A stretch of 64,000 nucleotides of DNA. Source: Theocolax elegans. Lineage: Eukaryota; Arthropoda; Insecta; Hymenoptera; Cerocephalidae. The number at the start of each line of letters is the position of its first letter. Position 1 is the stretch's first letter. Of the stretch, positions 1 to 10,033 are shown in pieces. The stretch lies in the NCBI GenBank assembly GCA_026168455.1, contig CM047431.1, forward strand, positions 24,555,365-24,619,364, read 5' to 3'. The notes under the pieces were generated by a model that saw only the letters and a program-made list of their open reading frames with translations, was not told where the DNA came from and did no database searches. The position numbers were made by a program, and so were the translations under genes.

Positions 1-1040
1 AGAATCTTGAACATGGTAACTAGGTGATGGTATCGAGGCAGCTTCCAGTGTTTTAAATGTGACTCGTCTCGTTGAATAGATTTGGTGTTTTTCACTTAAG
101 ATATGAAACAATTCTTTTCCAATCATTGTTGAATGTGGTACATTTGGAAGATAATTAATGTAGTTAGCAGCTGACGTGATGACAATACCAAAAAAATTTA
201 TCTAAAAAAAGTTGTGTTTAGAAATATCTCATTTTTTAGACAATTTTGACTCGCAAAGCTCTTATACCATTTTGTTGGTTTTCACTTGTCACGTCGCAGT
301 GAGAATCAGGGTGCGGGTGATCAAATTAAAGTTAAATTATCACTTATTCGGTAAAAATTTTTTAAAACGCCGTGCGCGAAGATCGATTTTGTAAGCATCT
401 ATAGCGTGTGCGAAGATCCCAATATATACACTGTACTGTAGCGGGTGCGAAGAACATTACAGAATGTGCGAAGAACGTAGCGTGTACGAAAAATTCCAAA
501 GTGTTTTGGTGGTTTTCGTAGAATTTCGCTTGTATATTCATGCTGTACCGATAGACCCGCCCCTCAAACCAATCAACTGTTATGCAACTAATTCTCCCTC
601 CCACTTATATCTTTCTTGTATTTTCCGCGCTGATAGGAAAGCGTACTGTTGTTGTGTACATAAAAATTGAAGACACGGTTTCTTGTTAACCTTACACAAT
701 AACGTGCTATTTACATGGACACCGATACTGACTCAGATATATCTGATTATGGATAAAATTATTAAAATTATTAAAATTATTAAAATTAAAATTATAAAAA
801 TTTATTAATTAATTTTCATTTATTAAAATTATTTGGTTCTGCATTTATATTTATTTTTCTACTTAATCGACCTTCGCGACATTGGTTTTAAACAATAGTA
901 CCTCACTACGCTCAGGTGTCAAATTCCCACGCGTGCGAGAATCACGTTCTTCGCACACTAGTTACATAATGTACTATATTATAATAACCGCGGGTGCCAG
1001 TCGCGTACGCTCCGACGTATTTGTCGTGATTCGTTAATCG
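1..1040. other. AT-rich noncoding stretch with clustered GTGCGAAGA motifs
   Basis: I see no convincing gene here. Between about 369 and 490 the motif GTGCGAAGA, or a close variant, occurs four or five times at irregular spacing. The reverse complement, CGTTCTTCGCAC, appears once near 944-955. Opposite orientations flanking about 450 bp could mark a decayed inverted-repeat element, but no full ends or target duplication can be seen. The 750-800 stretch is an (AAAATT)n-like simple repeat. The short open frames here have no recognisable domain. Confidence 0.3.
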
Positions 1041-1074
1041 ATTTAAACGCTCAGTTGGATACACGTAATTATAT

Positions 1075-1640
1075 CTATACGATGATCCGAAATACGAACA
1101 ACGGACAGCACGGCTGAAATACGCGTCTAGTAAGCCGGCTACTTCGCGCGCGAAGGAGGGAAGGGAAGAAGCTGGGGTGCACTAAATTTACGCGGCGAGC
1201 AAGGCTAGTTACACAAGGAAGAAGCTGGAGAATACACGGGAGTTCGCGGCACACGCAGGCAAGGAAACGGGCTCTCGAATATCGGCACACACACTTCGCT
1301 ATGCTCTTTCTCTTTCTCTCTGTCGTCACGTCGGTACTCTCGATCGGTAGTTCCGACTCGGCGGTCGAACGAGCTCTGAGCTCTCGTCGACGTCGACGCG
1401 AGAGAGCCGCTGTGCGCATGCGCCATGACCACTTGGTGCGAACGCCGCCTTATGCCGCGTGTGGCTTAACGAAGATGTCCGCCGCGCACGAATATCAACA
1501 ACAACGGCGAGTTGGTGGCGACGACGAAGCTAGCTGTTCGGCCTTCTCTTCGTAGTATTCCTGGCTGCCTCCTTCTTCTCTCTTGGCGATCACTGGCTCG
1601 AGGACTCAGGAATGCGGTACAGTGTATCTGCTTGGGTGAG
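1075..1640. other. CpG-rich block, possible promoter or LTR-type regulatory region
   Basis: This block is clearly richer in G+C and CpG than its surroundings. It holds CT-rich runs (1304-1325), a near-palindrome around CGTCGACGTCGACG (about 1386-1399) and a CGCATGCGCCATGACC stretch near 1416. A possible splice-donor string (GGGTGAGTTC) lies near 1635. It could be the first exon and promoter of a host gene lying outside the window, or a solo LTR promoter; the CpG-rich part of the solo LTR at 21480-21900 looks alike in composition. Open frames on both strands overlap and none has a recognisable domain, so no CDS is called. Confidence 0.3.
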
Positions 1641-2254
1641 TTCTAAACCGTACGGCTACTCGGTTTATATATGTTGTTTCTCACCTAACCTCTCTTCTGC
1701 ACCCATCCAATACACAGCTGTTTAACTGCTGTGTGATCGTGTCCTCTCCTTTATGTAGTGCATATTGTAAGAAGTAATCTTACAGGTTTATTTGCTGTAC
1801 TCGATGGTTGCTATGGGAGGTGATTCTGGCTACGCTGATTCTCCAGGTGTGCTGTCGAGGACTTCTTTTCACCACTTCCTGGCATCGGTTTGGCTTCAAG
1901 CTGCTTCTGGATCCTCATGAAGACTCCTGAGCTCTTACTTGTGTGCTCAATGATGTGGCTTCCCTATGTATGTAGGCTAGTAGGGTTCGGTGAGGCTTGG
2001 GTAGGCTTCGGTCAGGACTTAGATAGGGTTCGATAAGGACTTGAATGCGCTGCGTGCTCGCTTATATTGGCATGCATTAAATGCATTGTCACACACTTAA
2101 TATCTCAAACAATTTTTATGCAGTTGTAAGATAACTAATGTAGCTAATATCTTATTATATTAGAATATAGAAAAAATTCATTAAAAAAAGTTCTTCGTAA
2201 TTATTAATTATTGTAGCATTAAGATGTTGTCACGATTTTGTAGTGTTACAATAT
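1641..2254. other. Noncoding stretch, nothing specific
   Basis: No gene is seen. Near 1980-2040 there is a loose repetition of TAGGGTTCGGT-like and TAGGCTTCGGT-like strings. The remainder is ordinary AT-rich sequence leading into the minisatellite. Confidence 0.4.
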
Positions 2255-2735
2255 GGATAATTGAATTGGAACCTTATTGAAAAACTATTTGAATTGGACC
2301 CTTCTTAAAAAATAATTTGAATTGGAACCTTTTTAAAATAAAAATTTGAATTGGACCCTTCTTCAAAAATAATTTGAATTGGACCCTTCTTAAAAAATAA
2401 TTTGAATTGGAACCTTATTAAAAAAGTATTTGAATTGGACCCTTCTTAAAAAATAATTTGAATTGGAACCTTATTGAAAAACTATTTGAATTGGACCCTT
2501 CTTAAAAAATAATTTGAATTGGAACCTTATTGAAAAACTATTTGAATTGGACCCTTCTTCAAAAATAATTTGAATTGGACCCTTCTTAAAAAATAATTTG
2601 AATTGGAACCTTTTTAAAATAAAAATTTGAATTGGACCCTTTTCAAAAATAATTTGAATTGGAACCTTTTTAAAATAAAAATTTGAATTGGACCCTTCTT
2701 CAAAAATAATTTGAATTGGAACCTTCTTGCATTAA
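2255..2735. repeat. Minisatellite of about 28-bp units
   Basis: Tandem units begin with TTTGAATTGGA and continue as either CCCTTCTTAAAAAATAA or ACCTTATTGAAAAACTA. About 17 units are present. The two unit types alternate for part of the array, and a third variant carries TTTTTAAAATAAAAA. It is noncoding, with no obvious link to its neighbours. Confidence 0.9.
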
Positions 2736-2899
2736 GGCGACGATATGTCCACCATGTTGACACGTATTTTTATCAAAACATTAATTCTAACATCGACAAA
2801 TGCTAATTATCATAGTAAATTACTTACAGCTGCGTACGGATACCTTCATAGATATCTGTAATATTTATAATACAGTACAGACTAAGAATACAGAGTAGT

Positions 2900-3345
2900 A
2901 ATGCAGAGTAGGATCAGCAGTAAAGCAAATATGTAATAGGGCAGTAGCTCATGGTCTTGATGTTTCTGATATAAATTCTGTTGTCGAAGTTCTAAAATCT
3001 TATTCGTATAATATACACATAGATTTAGCACAACCAGAAAATATTAATGTGATAAATGACATTTTATGTAATCGCCTCAATTCTTTTAAAGGCACATTGG
3101 CTGTACGCCAATGGAGGTGGTCAAATAAAGCTGCAAACTTATTTTTTTTAATAATTTGAGTTTTTGTGACTGTACTCGAGGTACAAAGTGTGTGCATTAT
3201 GCTATTGGCCAGCCATGGCCTATAAAAAAATCGGAAGTTTCTCCAAAACATAAACAAGACTCAAAGAAAAAGTTAAAGTTAAAAAGCATTATTAAAAGTG
3301 AACAAAATTCGGTCAGGAGAAGTGAAAGATTAAAAACAAATTAAA
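2900..3345 (+). pseudogene. Unidentified coding fragment, frameshifted
   Basis: Two coding-like pieces lie in line on the plus strand. The first is an open frame of about 80 codons (about 2895-3166) without an ATG start; it contains GTLAVRQWRWSNKAAN. A stop follows, and a second piece (3156-3344) reads CDCTRGTKCVHYAIGQPWP and ends in a basic tail with RRSERLKTN. Composition and lack of low complexity suggest a decayed real protein, perhaps the 3' end of a host or transposon gene ending at the TAA near 3342. I do not recognise the family. The frame break and missing 5' end argue for a pseudogene or for exon fragments. Confidence 0.3.
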
Positions 3346-3788
3346 TTAAATTAAGTTAAAAAATGTGAATTTAAAAAGTAAATTTAAGTTGTATATTAAA
3401 TAAATAAATTGATTAATTTATAAACAATTCACGAGACTTTTTATTATTTATATATAATTAAAAATAAAACTTTAATATTAAATAATAATTTATTAACAAA
3501 AAACACAAATAAATTATTAATATTTAATGAAGGTAGTCGATCACATATAATATATTGTAATTCATTGGATTACTAATAGATACCATCGACAAAGTGTTGG
3601 GTTAAAACATAATAATATATTATTTAAGCTCAACTAACTTGATATTATATATCTATATGTTGCAAGGAAGGTAAGTGTATGGATAAAACATTAAAAATTT
3701 TAAATTAAAAAAAAATTTTTGTCTCTTCCTAAATGGCATTTATTTTAAGAAATACCCATATATTTTAATGATCCGCATATAAACTAAT
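3346..3788. other. AT-rich noncoding stretch
   Basis: Nothing but AT-rich sequence with short homopolymer runs. It ends at the TGTTCGCG terminus of the BEL LTR. Confidence 0.5.
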
Positions 3789-4429
3789 TGTTCGCGTTTG
3801 AGAATAGCGATTGGTTGCCGAAGGCGCCCCCTCCCGGGCCTAAAAGGACACCCCACCCGAAGGAACTGTGTTGCAGTCAGTCTCTTAGTGATCGGGTCAT
3901 TGGAATGTTGTGGGCAGTTCTTGAAGACGACGACCGACTTTTGATTTAGTATTTTCCTTTACAAAACTTTTTCTTTGCGGTCAAAGTTTGTACGGGTCCT
4001 TCTTTCCTTGTTCTTCGCAAAGTTTATTTTGGGTTTTCTACTATTCTGTAAGTTACACAATTTCCTTTATATAAGAATAAATTTGTTTCAACAGTGATCG
4101 AAGCACGAATTTTTCGCTTTCTTTTTCTATCATTATTTCTTCTTTCCTCGATCCTGCCTCACCTCCCCACCATCTGGCTTACATGTGTTTGTCTTAATAT
4201 TAACAAAGGTTCTGGTCCTTCGAGCCGGATCGGGCGGTGGGTGCGGATGAGGCTGTTGATGTGAGGAACGCGGGCTTTTCATTTTTGTCTCTCTCTCTCT
4301 CTTGCTCGGCCACGCCGGCGTAAGAGCTGATGTGAAAAACGCGGGCTTTTCCTTTTTTGTTTCTCTCTCTCTCTCTTGCGCAGCCACGCCGGCGTAACGG
4401 CACCCAATCGCTATTCTCAAACGCGAACA
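3789..4429 (-). repeat. BEL LTR (641 bp) with long inverted termini
   Basis: The left end begins TGTTCGCGTTTGAGAATAGC; the right end is its reverse complement, giving 26 perfect inverted bases and about 32 near-perfect. Ordinary LTRs have only short TG...CA inverted ends. Inside are a TATATAAG string near 4067, AATAAA near 4075, and two copies of a block holding CT runs and GCCACGCCGGCG (4293-4324 and 4355-4396). The copy starting at 6117 suggests that the LTR interior here is inverted relative to pol. The long inverted termini may therefore be two LTR 5' ends joined head to head rather than a native feature. Confidence 0.75.
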
Positions 4430-5353
4430 TCCCGCCCGCCTTAGCTCCTCAAGCTAAATACTAGCCAGCACCATCAGCCGGTTTTTCCAAGCTAGGTAAT
4501 AGACAAAGTTTTGATACGGGTCGGACATACGATCCGGTACTGGTTTTTACGGTTGTAACTCGAACGTGGCCGTCGCGTCCTGGATGAGTTAGTATCACAC
4601 GTCCCAATGGCCATCTTCCTTGTCGAAGTAGAGATGGGTCGATGATCAAAACCAGATCATCGGTTTGTATATCCCGACTCGGCCTAGTCCACCGATGACG
4701 CTGTTGTAGAGTATTAAGATACTCTACAGACCAGCGACGCCAGAAGTGGTCCCTCATTCCTTGGATTAATCTCCAATTAGCTAGCCGATCGAGGTTACCT
4801 TCTGGCTCGTGTGATTCTAGTACCGTGTGCGGAGCGAATCCCGTGACCAGATGCCAGGGAGTTACAGCTTGTAGATCTTCGGGGTCACCTGAAAGGGGGG
4901 TCAATGGCCGCGAGTTCATGGAAAACTCTATTTGGCTAAGCAGCGTGCTGAGCTCCTCAAATGTCAGTTTTTGGAGACCTATTGCCCGCTTCAGATGTGT
5001 TTTGGCTGATTTCACCGCCGCCTCCCACAGTCCACCAAAGTGAGGAGCGGAAGGTGGAATAAATCGCCACGTTATTCCTTCATTGGCAAGTGAGTCAGCG
5101 ATGAGTTTCCACTGAGTTTCGGTTTCACGAAGCATGGCTCTGAGCTCTATGTTAGCGCCGTGAAAAGTTGTTGCGTTGTCACTCCATATTTGGACAGGAC
5201 ACCACGCCGGCTGCAGAATCTTCGGAGAGCAGCTAAAAAGGTGGGGGTCGTTAAATCGCTCACTGCTTCTAAATGGACAGCTTTACTGCTTAGACACACA
5301 AAAACAGCGATGTATCCCTTTGTCGAACGAGCTCCTCGGCCTTTATTCGTCTT
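4430..5353 (-). pseudogene. Duplicate of the BEL pol 3' end
   Basis: The final 925 bp of pol, with the polypurine tract, are repeated here. The deduced C-terminal 224 residues (5135-4461) appear identical to those of the full pol. By eye the only difference from 6118-7043 is one missing C near 5201, which breaks the integrase frame just after the second catalytic Asp region. The copy stops abruptly at 5353, where LTR-derived sequence begins. It encodes only the end of the integrase core and the DUF5641-like C-terminus, so it cannot make a functional protein. The near identity marks a very recent event, or possibly an assembly artefact. Confidence 0.9.
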
Positions 5354-6117
5354 TATATAAGAATAAATTTGTTTCAACAGTGATCGAAGCACGAATTTTT
5401 CGCTTTCTTTTTCTATCATTATTTCTTCTTTCCTCGATCCTGCCTCACCTCCCCACCATCTGGCTTACATGTGTTTGTCTTAATATTAACAAAGGTTCTG
5501 GTCCTTCGAGCCGGATCGGGCGGTGGGTGCGGATGAGGCTGTTGATGTGAGGAACGCGGGCTTTTCATTTTTGTCTCTCTCTCTCTCTTGCTCGGCCACG
5601 CCGGCGTAAGAGCTGATGTGAAAAACGCGGGCTTTTCCTTTTTTGTTTCTCTCTCTCTCTCTTGCGCAGCCACGCCGGCGTAAGAGAGAGAGAGAGAAAC
5701 AAAAAAGGAAAAGCCCGCGTTTTCACATCAGCTCTTACGCCGGCGTGGCCGAGCAAGAGAGAGAGAGAGACAAAAATGAAAAGCCCGCGTTCCTCACATC
5801 AACAGCCTCATCCGCACCCACCGCCCGATCCGGCTCGAAGGACCAGAACCTTTGTTAATATTAAGACAAACACATGTAAGCCAGATGGTGGGGAGGTGAG
5901 GCAGGATCGAGGAAAGAAGAAATAATGATAGAAAAAGAAAGCGAAAAATTCGTGCTTCGATCACTGTTGAAACAAATTTATTCTTATATAAAGGAAATTG
6001 TGTAACTTACAGAATAGTAGAAAACCCAAAATAAACTTTGCGAAGAACAAGGAAAGAAGGACCCGTACAAACTTTGACCGCAAAGAAAACCCCAATCGCT
6101 ATTCTCAAACGCGAACA
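5354..6117. repeat. LTR-derived palindrome (309-bp arms)
   Basis: Positions 5354-5662 and 5683-5990 are inverted copies of the LTR interior (the equivalent of about 4064-4372), separated by a 20-bp loop. The right arm continues through more LTR sequence (5991-6088) to an LTR 5' end at 6117. The left arm joins the duplicated pol fragment at 5353. The arms contain CT/GA runs and the stretch equivalent to the LTR core. Open frames in the arms are mirror images of one another and are not genes. Confidence 0.85.
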
Positions 6118-6148
6118 TCCCGCCCGCCTTAGCTCCTCAAGCTAAATA

Positions 6149-9100
6149 CTAGCCAGCACCATCAGCCGGTTTTTCCAAGCTAGGTAATAGACAAAGTTTT
6201 GATACGGGTCGGACATACGATCCGGTACTGGTTTTTACGGTTGTAACTCGAACGTGGCCGTCGCGTCCTGGATGAGTTAGTATCACACGTCCCAATGGCC
6301 ATCTTCCTTGTCGAAGTAGAGATGGGTCGATGATCAAAACCAGATCATCGGTTTGTATATCCCGACTCGGCCTAGTCCACCGATGACGCTGTTGTAGAGT
6401 ATTAAGATACTCTACAGACCAGCGACGCCAGAAGTGGTCCCTCATTCCTTGGATTAATCTCCAATTAGCTAGCCGATCGAGGTTACCTTCTGGCTCGTGT
6501 GATTCTAGTACCGTGTGCGGAGCGAATCCCGTGACCAGATGCCAGGGAGTTACAGCTTGTAGATCTTCGGGGTCACCTGAAAGGGGGGTCAATGGCCGCG
6601 AGTTCATGGAAAACTCTATTTGGCTAAGCAGCGTGCTGAGCTCCTCAAATGTCAGTTTTTGGAGACCTATTGCCCGCTTCAGATGTGTTTTGGCTGATTT
6701 CACCGCCGCCTCCCACAGTCCACCAAAGTGAGGAGCGGAAGGTGGAATAAATCGCCACGTTATTCCTTCATTGGCAAGTGAGTCAGCGATGAGTTTCCAC
6801 TGAGTTTCGGTTTCACGAAGCATGGCTCTGAGCTCTATGTTAGCGCCGTGAAAAGTTGTTGCGTTGTCACTCCATATTTGGACAGGACACCCACGCCGGC
6901 TGCAGAATCTTCGGAGAGCAGCTAAAAAGGTGGGGGTCGTTAAATCGCTCACTGCTTCTAAATGGACAGCTTTACTGCTTAGACACACAAAAACAGCGAT
7001 GTATCCCTTTGTCGAACGAGCTCCTCGGCCTTTATTCGTCTTGATGTAGAGAGGCCCTGCATAATCCACACCGACCTTGGAGAAGGGCCGGGATCGTTCC
7101 ACCCTCTCTCGGGGTAGTGATCCCATTAGTTGCGTCGATGTTTGTCCCCGTTGTCTGACACAGACGAGACAGTGATGAATAATGGATCGCGTTTTTCTCC
7201 TGCCACCAATGATCCATGCACGCCTCATGGCAAGAGAGTACGTCAGAGTGGCTCCGCCGTGAAGCGTTTTTTGATGTGCCCATCTAATGATGAGTGTTGA
7301 GAGATGGCTGTTTCCTGCAAGAATGAGGGGGTGTTTTTCGGAGAATGGTAAAGGTGCGGCCTCTAATCTGCCTCCCACCCGCATTGTTCCGTCTCTATCA
7401 ATAAAAGGAGACAGTTTCTCCAACTTGCTTCGTCTGCCAAGTAATTCGCCTTGCTTTAACACCCGAATTTCGTCAGCGAATTCAAGTTTCTGCGACAAAC
7501 GAGCGCATCGCAAAAATGCTTCGTCCAACTCGGTTGCAGTGAGTCCGAAGCCGGGCGGTGCAGATGCTCTGTATTTTGCGATAATACGAATACAGCGAGC
7601 CACTACCCTGACTAATCGGGTTAGACAGGAAAATCGTCTGATCATATCGTCTTCTATCTGAATCTGATGGCATGCGAGATTGTGTTTTTCTTCTGGTATA
7701 CGCTCTGCTGTAACAGGTGGGTTAAAAGCTGGCCATTTTGATTGCGGTAGCGCCAACCAGGGTGGTCCATGCCACCAAAGGATGCTTTGGCTCAGATTAC
7801 GGATGTCCATCCCGCGGGATGCTATGTCTGCGGGATTCTCACTTGAGGGGACATATCCCCAAGTGACGCCTGTGGTGGTCGCTTGAATTTCCGACACCCG
7901 ATGGCTAACAAATGTGGTCCATCTCGACGGATCCGAAGACAGCCAAGACAACACTATTTGAGAATCCGACCAAGCATAGACTGATGTAATTGTGTGGTCA
8001 AGATCTCTGAGGACTCTCCTTAGTAGTCGCGCGAGGAGGACTGCAGCGCACAGCTCCAATCTTGGCACGGTAACGACCTTCAAAGGAGCGACTCGTGTTT
8101 TCGAGGCCAGCAGCTTCGGGCGACCGTGGTCGGTCTGAGATGGTAGACTTACGTAGATAACTGCAGCATAGGCTTGTTCGCTCGCATCGGCAAAGGCGTG
8201 GACCTCGATACAGTCGTCAGCTTTGGTCCCTATCCAACGTGGTATTCGGATGTCACAAATGTTAGCGAAATTCGCTTGGAAGTTGTTCCAACGCTGAAGA
8301 AGATCCGGGGTTAATGACTCGTCCCAATCCAATTTTCGCCTCCAAAGGTCTTGCATAAGAATTTTACCTTGAATTACAAATGGACTCAACCAACCGACAG
8401 GATCAAAAAGCCTTGCAATGGCTGAAAGTATTCTCCGTTTTGTGGGGGTTTGAAAACCGGCTAGATCTGGCGCGGTAAAGCGCATTTGATCCTCTGTAGG
8501 ATCCCACGAGATGCCAAGAGCATGGACCGGTCCCTCTGATGCAAAGTCTTTCCAAGTAGGACGCAATCGATCCTCTTCCGAAAGTCCTTCTAATACCTCA
8601 GGGTGGTTAGAAACCCATTTTCTTAGGGGAAAGCCTCCAGCTCTTAGGAGTTGTATCAGATCATTTCGGAGGTTGAGAGCTGTGCCAACGCTGTCAGATC
8701 CTGTCACAATATCGTCCACGTAGGTGTCCGAGTTAAGAGCCCTTTGGGCCAACGGAAATCTGTCACCTTCGTCCTTCGCTAGTTGAAGTAATGTTCGTAA
8801 AGCTAAAAATGGTGCACAGGACAATCCGTAAGTAACCGTAAGTAGTTGGTAATGCTGCTCCTGTACGTCATCTTCAGTTTGCCATATTATACGTTGCAGA
8901 TCCACATCTCGATTGTCGACTCGAATTTGTCGATACATCTGTCCTATGTCGGTGCAGAACGCAATGACATGGAATCTCCAGCGTAAGATTATTGACATCA
9001 GGTCACGCTGCAGCGATGGCCCGGTGTAGAGGATGTCGTTCAGGGATGTACCCAAAGTGGAACGAGCAGAAGCGTTAAAGACGACTCTCAACTTTCTGTG

Positions 9101-10027
9101 ATCATCTGCTCGCTGCCAGACTCCATGATGAGGAAGATAAAAAATTGGTGATAGATCATTATCATCTTGGATCTCCGAAATCCTTTTCATATGTCCAGCT
9201 TCTTGATACTCGTTCATGAATTTGACGTATTCTTCACGTAATGGTAATTCCTCTGATAACCGCTGGCGCAGGCGCCTCATTAGACCCCGCGCTCGCTTAA
9301 GAGAGTCGCCGAGGCTCTTTCTAGCGTCCTGTTTGACGGGCAGCCGTACTATGTACCTTCCGTCTAGCTGTCGTTGCAGTCCCTCGGTATAAAGTAGTTC
9401 ACACATTTGATCATCTTTGGAAAGTGACGTTTCCTGTGTAAATTCCTCAAGCTCCCAAAATCTTTTTATTTCTTCTGAGAGGTTAATTTCAAAGTTAGCA
9501 GTTGAGGAGAAATTTTGCAACACATCCGATTTGATGGTGCCATTACCAGTCTTCCCAGAAACTACCCATCCCAAAGAGGTCTGTTGAGCTGTTAGAGTGT
9601 CCTCAGGATTTCGCTCGAGACCCTGGCGGAGTAAAGAACCGTAGAAATCTGCGCCGATTAATAGATCAACTTGTTTGCGCTTGTAAAATTCTGGGTCTGC
9701 TAGATCCAGCTGTAACAGCCTAGGCCATTCCAAATCGCGTAAGTCTTGAGCCGGGGTTTGAATTCCAAGATGGCGAACCACGTATGCTGTAATGGACGAC
9801 GTACCTTCCCGAGTGATGATACTGAAGGTTGCCTGTCGACGAGATGAGTCTACACGGTGTCCCCCGATTGCCCGAATACTAATTTCAACATCCTGATAAG
9901 ATGCACCGGCACGTTGAGCCAAAGATTGGGAAACAAAACTAGCCTCGGACCCAGAATCGAGGAGACCTCGCACACATAATCGTCGACCGGTCGATGTCAC
10001 GATGGCCACGTTTACAGTGGACAGCAA
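6149..10027 (-). CDS. pol: BEL/Pao Pol polyprotein
   Basis: The 1292-residue open frame is a retrotransposon polyprotein. The aspartic protease has DSGS at residues 24-27. The RT has AFCTDIGQMYRQI and YVDDI near residue 440. The Pao-type RNase H has HAFADASEQAY near 610 and YAWSDSQIVLSWL near 690. The integrase zinc-binding region (H...H, CLVC) lies near 890-940. The integrase core has VGVDYAGP, WSDNATTF and GGLWEAAVKSAK, so D, D and E are all present. A DUF5641-like tail follows near 1190-1280. No ATG is needed: the frame is continuous with gag upstream except for one TGA at 10036-10034, so translation would be by readthrough or the stop is a single mutation. All key catalytic residues I can check are present. 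Confidence 0.92.
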   Translation of the reverse strand: MLSTVNVAIVTSTGRRLCVRGLLDSGSEASFVSQSLAQRAGASYQDVEISIRAIGGHRVDSSRRQATFSIITREGTSSITAYVVRHLGIQTPAQDLRDLEWPRLLQLDLADPEFYKRKQVDLLIGADFYGSLLRQGLERNPEDTLTAQQTSLGWVVSGKTGNGTIKSDVLQNFSSTANFEINLSEEIKRFWELEEFTQETSLSKDDQMCELLYTEGLQRQLDGRYIVRLPVKQDARKSLGDSLKRARGLMRRLRQRLSEELPLREEYVKFMNEYQEAGHMKRISEIQDDNDLSPIFYLPHHGVWQRADDHRKLRVVFNASARSTLGTSLNDILYTGPSLQRDLMSIILRWRFHVIAFCTDIGQMYRQIRVDNRDVDLQRIIWQTEDDVQEQHYQLLTVTYGLSCAPFLALRTLLQLAKDEGDRFPLAQRALNSDTYVDDIVTGSDSVGTALNLRNDLIQLLRAGGFPLRKWVSNHPEVLEGLSEEDRLRPTWKDFASEGPVHALGISWDPTEDQMRFTAPDLAGFQTPTKRRILSAIARLFDPVGWLSPFVIQGKILMQDLWRRKLDWDESLTPDLLQRWNNFQANFANICDIRIPRWIGTKADDCIEVHAFADASEQAYAAVIYVSLPSQTDHGRPKLLASKTRVAPLKVVTVPRLELCAAVLLARLLRRVLRDLDHTITSVYAWSDSQIVLSWLSSDPSRWTTFVSHRVSEIQATTTGVTWGYVPSSENPADIASRGMDIRNLSQSILWWHGPPWLALPQSKWPAFNPPVTAERIPEEKHNLACHQIQIEDDMIRRFSCLTRLVRVVARCIRIIAKYRASAPPGFGLTATELDEAFLRCARLSQKLEFADEIRVLKQGELLGRRSKLEKLSPFIDRDGTMRVGGRLEAAPLPFSEKHPLILAGNSHLSTLIIRWAHQKTLHGGATLTYSLAMRRAWIIGGRRKTRSIIHHCLVCVRQRGQTSTQLMGSLPRERVERSRPFSKVGVDYAGPLYIKTNKGRGARSTKGYIAVFVCLSSKAVHLEAVSDLTTPTFLAALRRFCSRRGCPVQIWSDNATTFHGANIELRAMLRETETQWKLIADSLANEGITWRFIPPSAPHFGGLWEAAVKSAKTHLKRAIGLQKLTFEELSTLLSQIEFSMNSRPLTPLSGDPEDLQAVTPWHLVTGFAPHTVLESHEPEGNLDRLANWRLIQGMRDHFWRRWSVEYLNTLQQRHRWTRPSRDIQTDDLVLIIDPSLLRQGRWPLGRVILTHPGRDGHVRVTTVKTSTGSYVRPVSKLCLLPSLEKPADGAG

Positions 10028-10033
10028 TATCAG

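Noticed and set aside
1075..1555. Host coding exon on either strand
   Set aside because: Competing frames on both strands in CpG-rich sequence, no domain and no clear splice structure; left as a regulatory-like block.
2255..2735. CRISPR array
   Set aside because: Contiguous tandem units without unique spacers, in a eukaryotic context.
4133..4430. Open frames rich in Arg/Glu/Lys in the LTR
   Set aside because: They come from GA/CT microsatellite sequence repeated in direct and inverted LTR copies.
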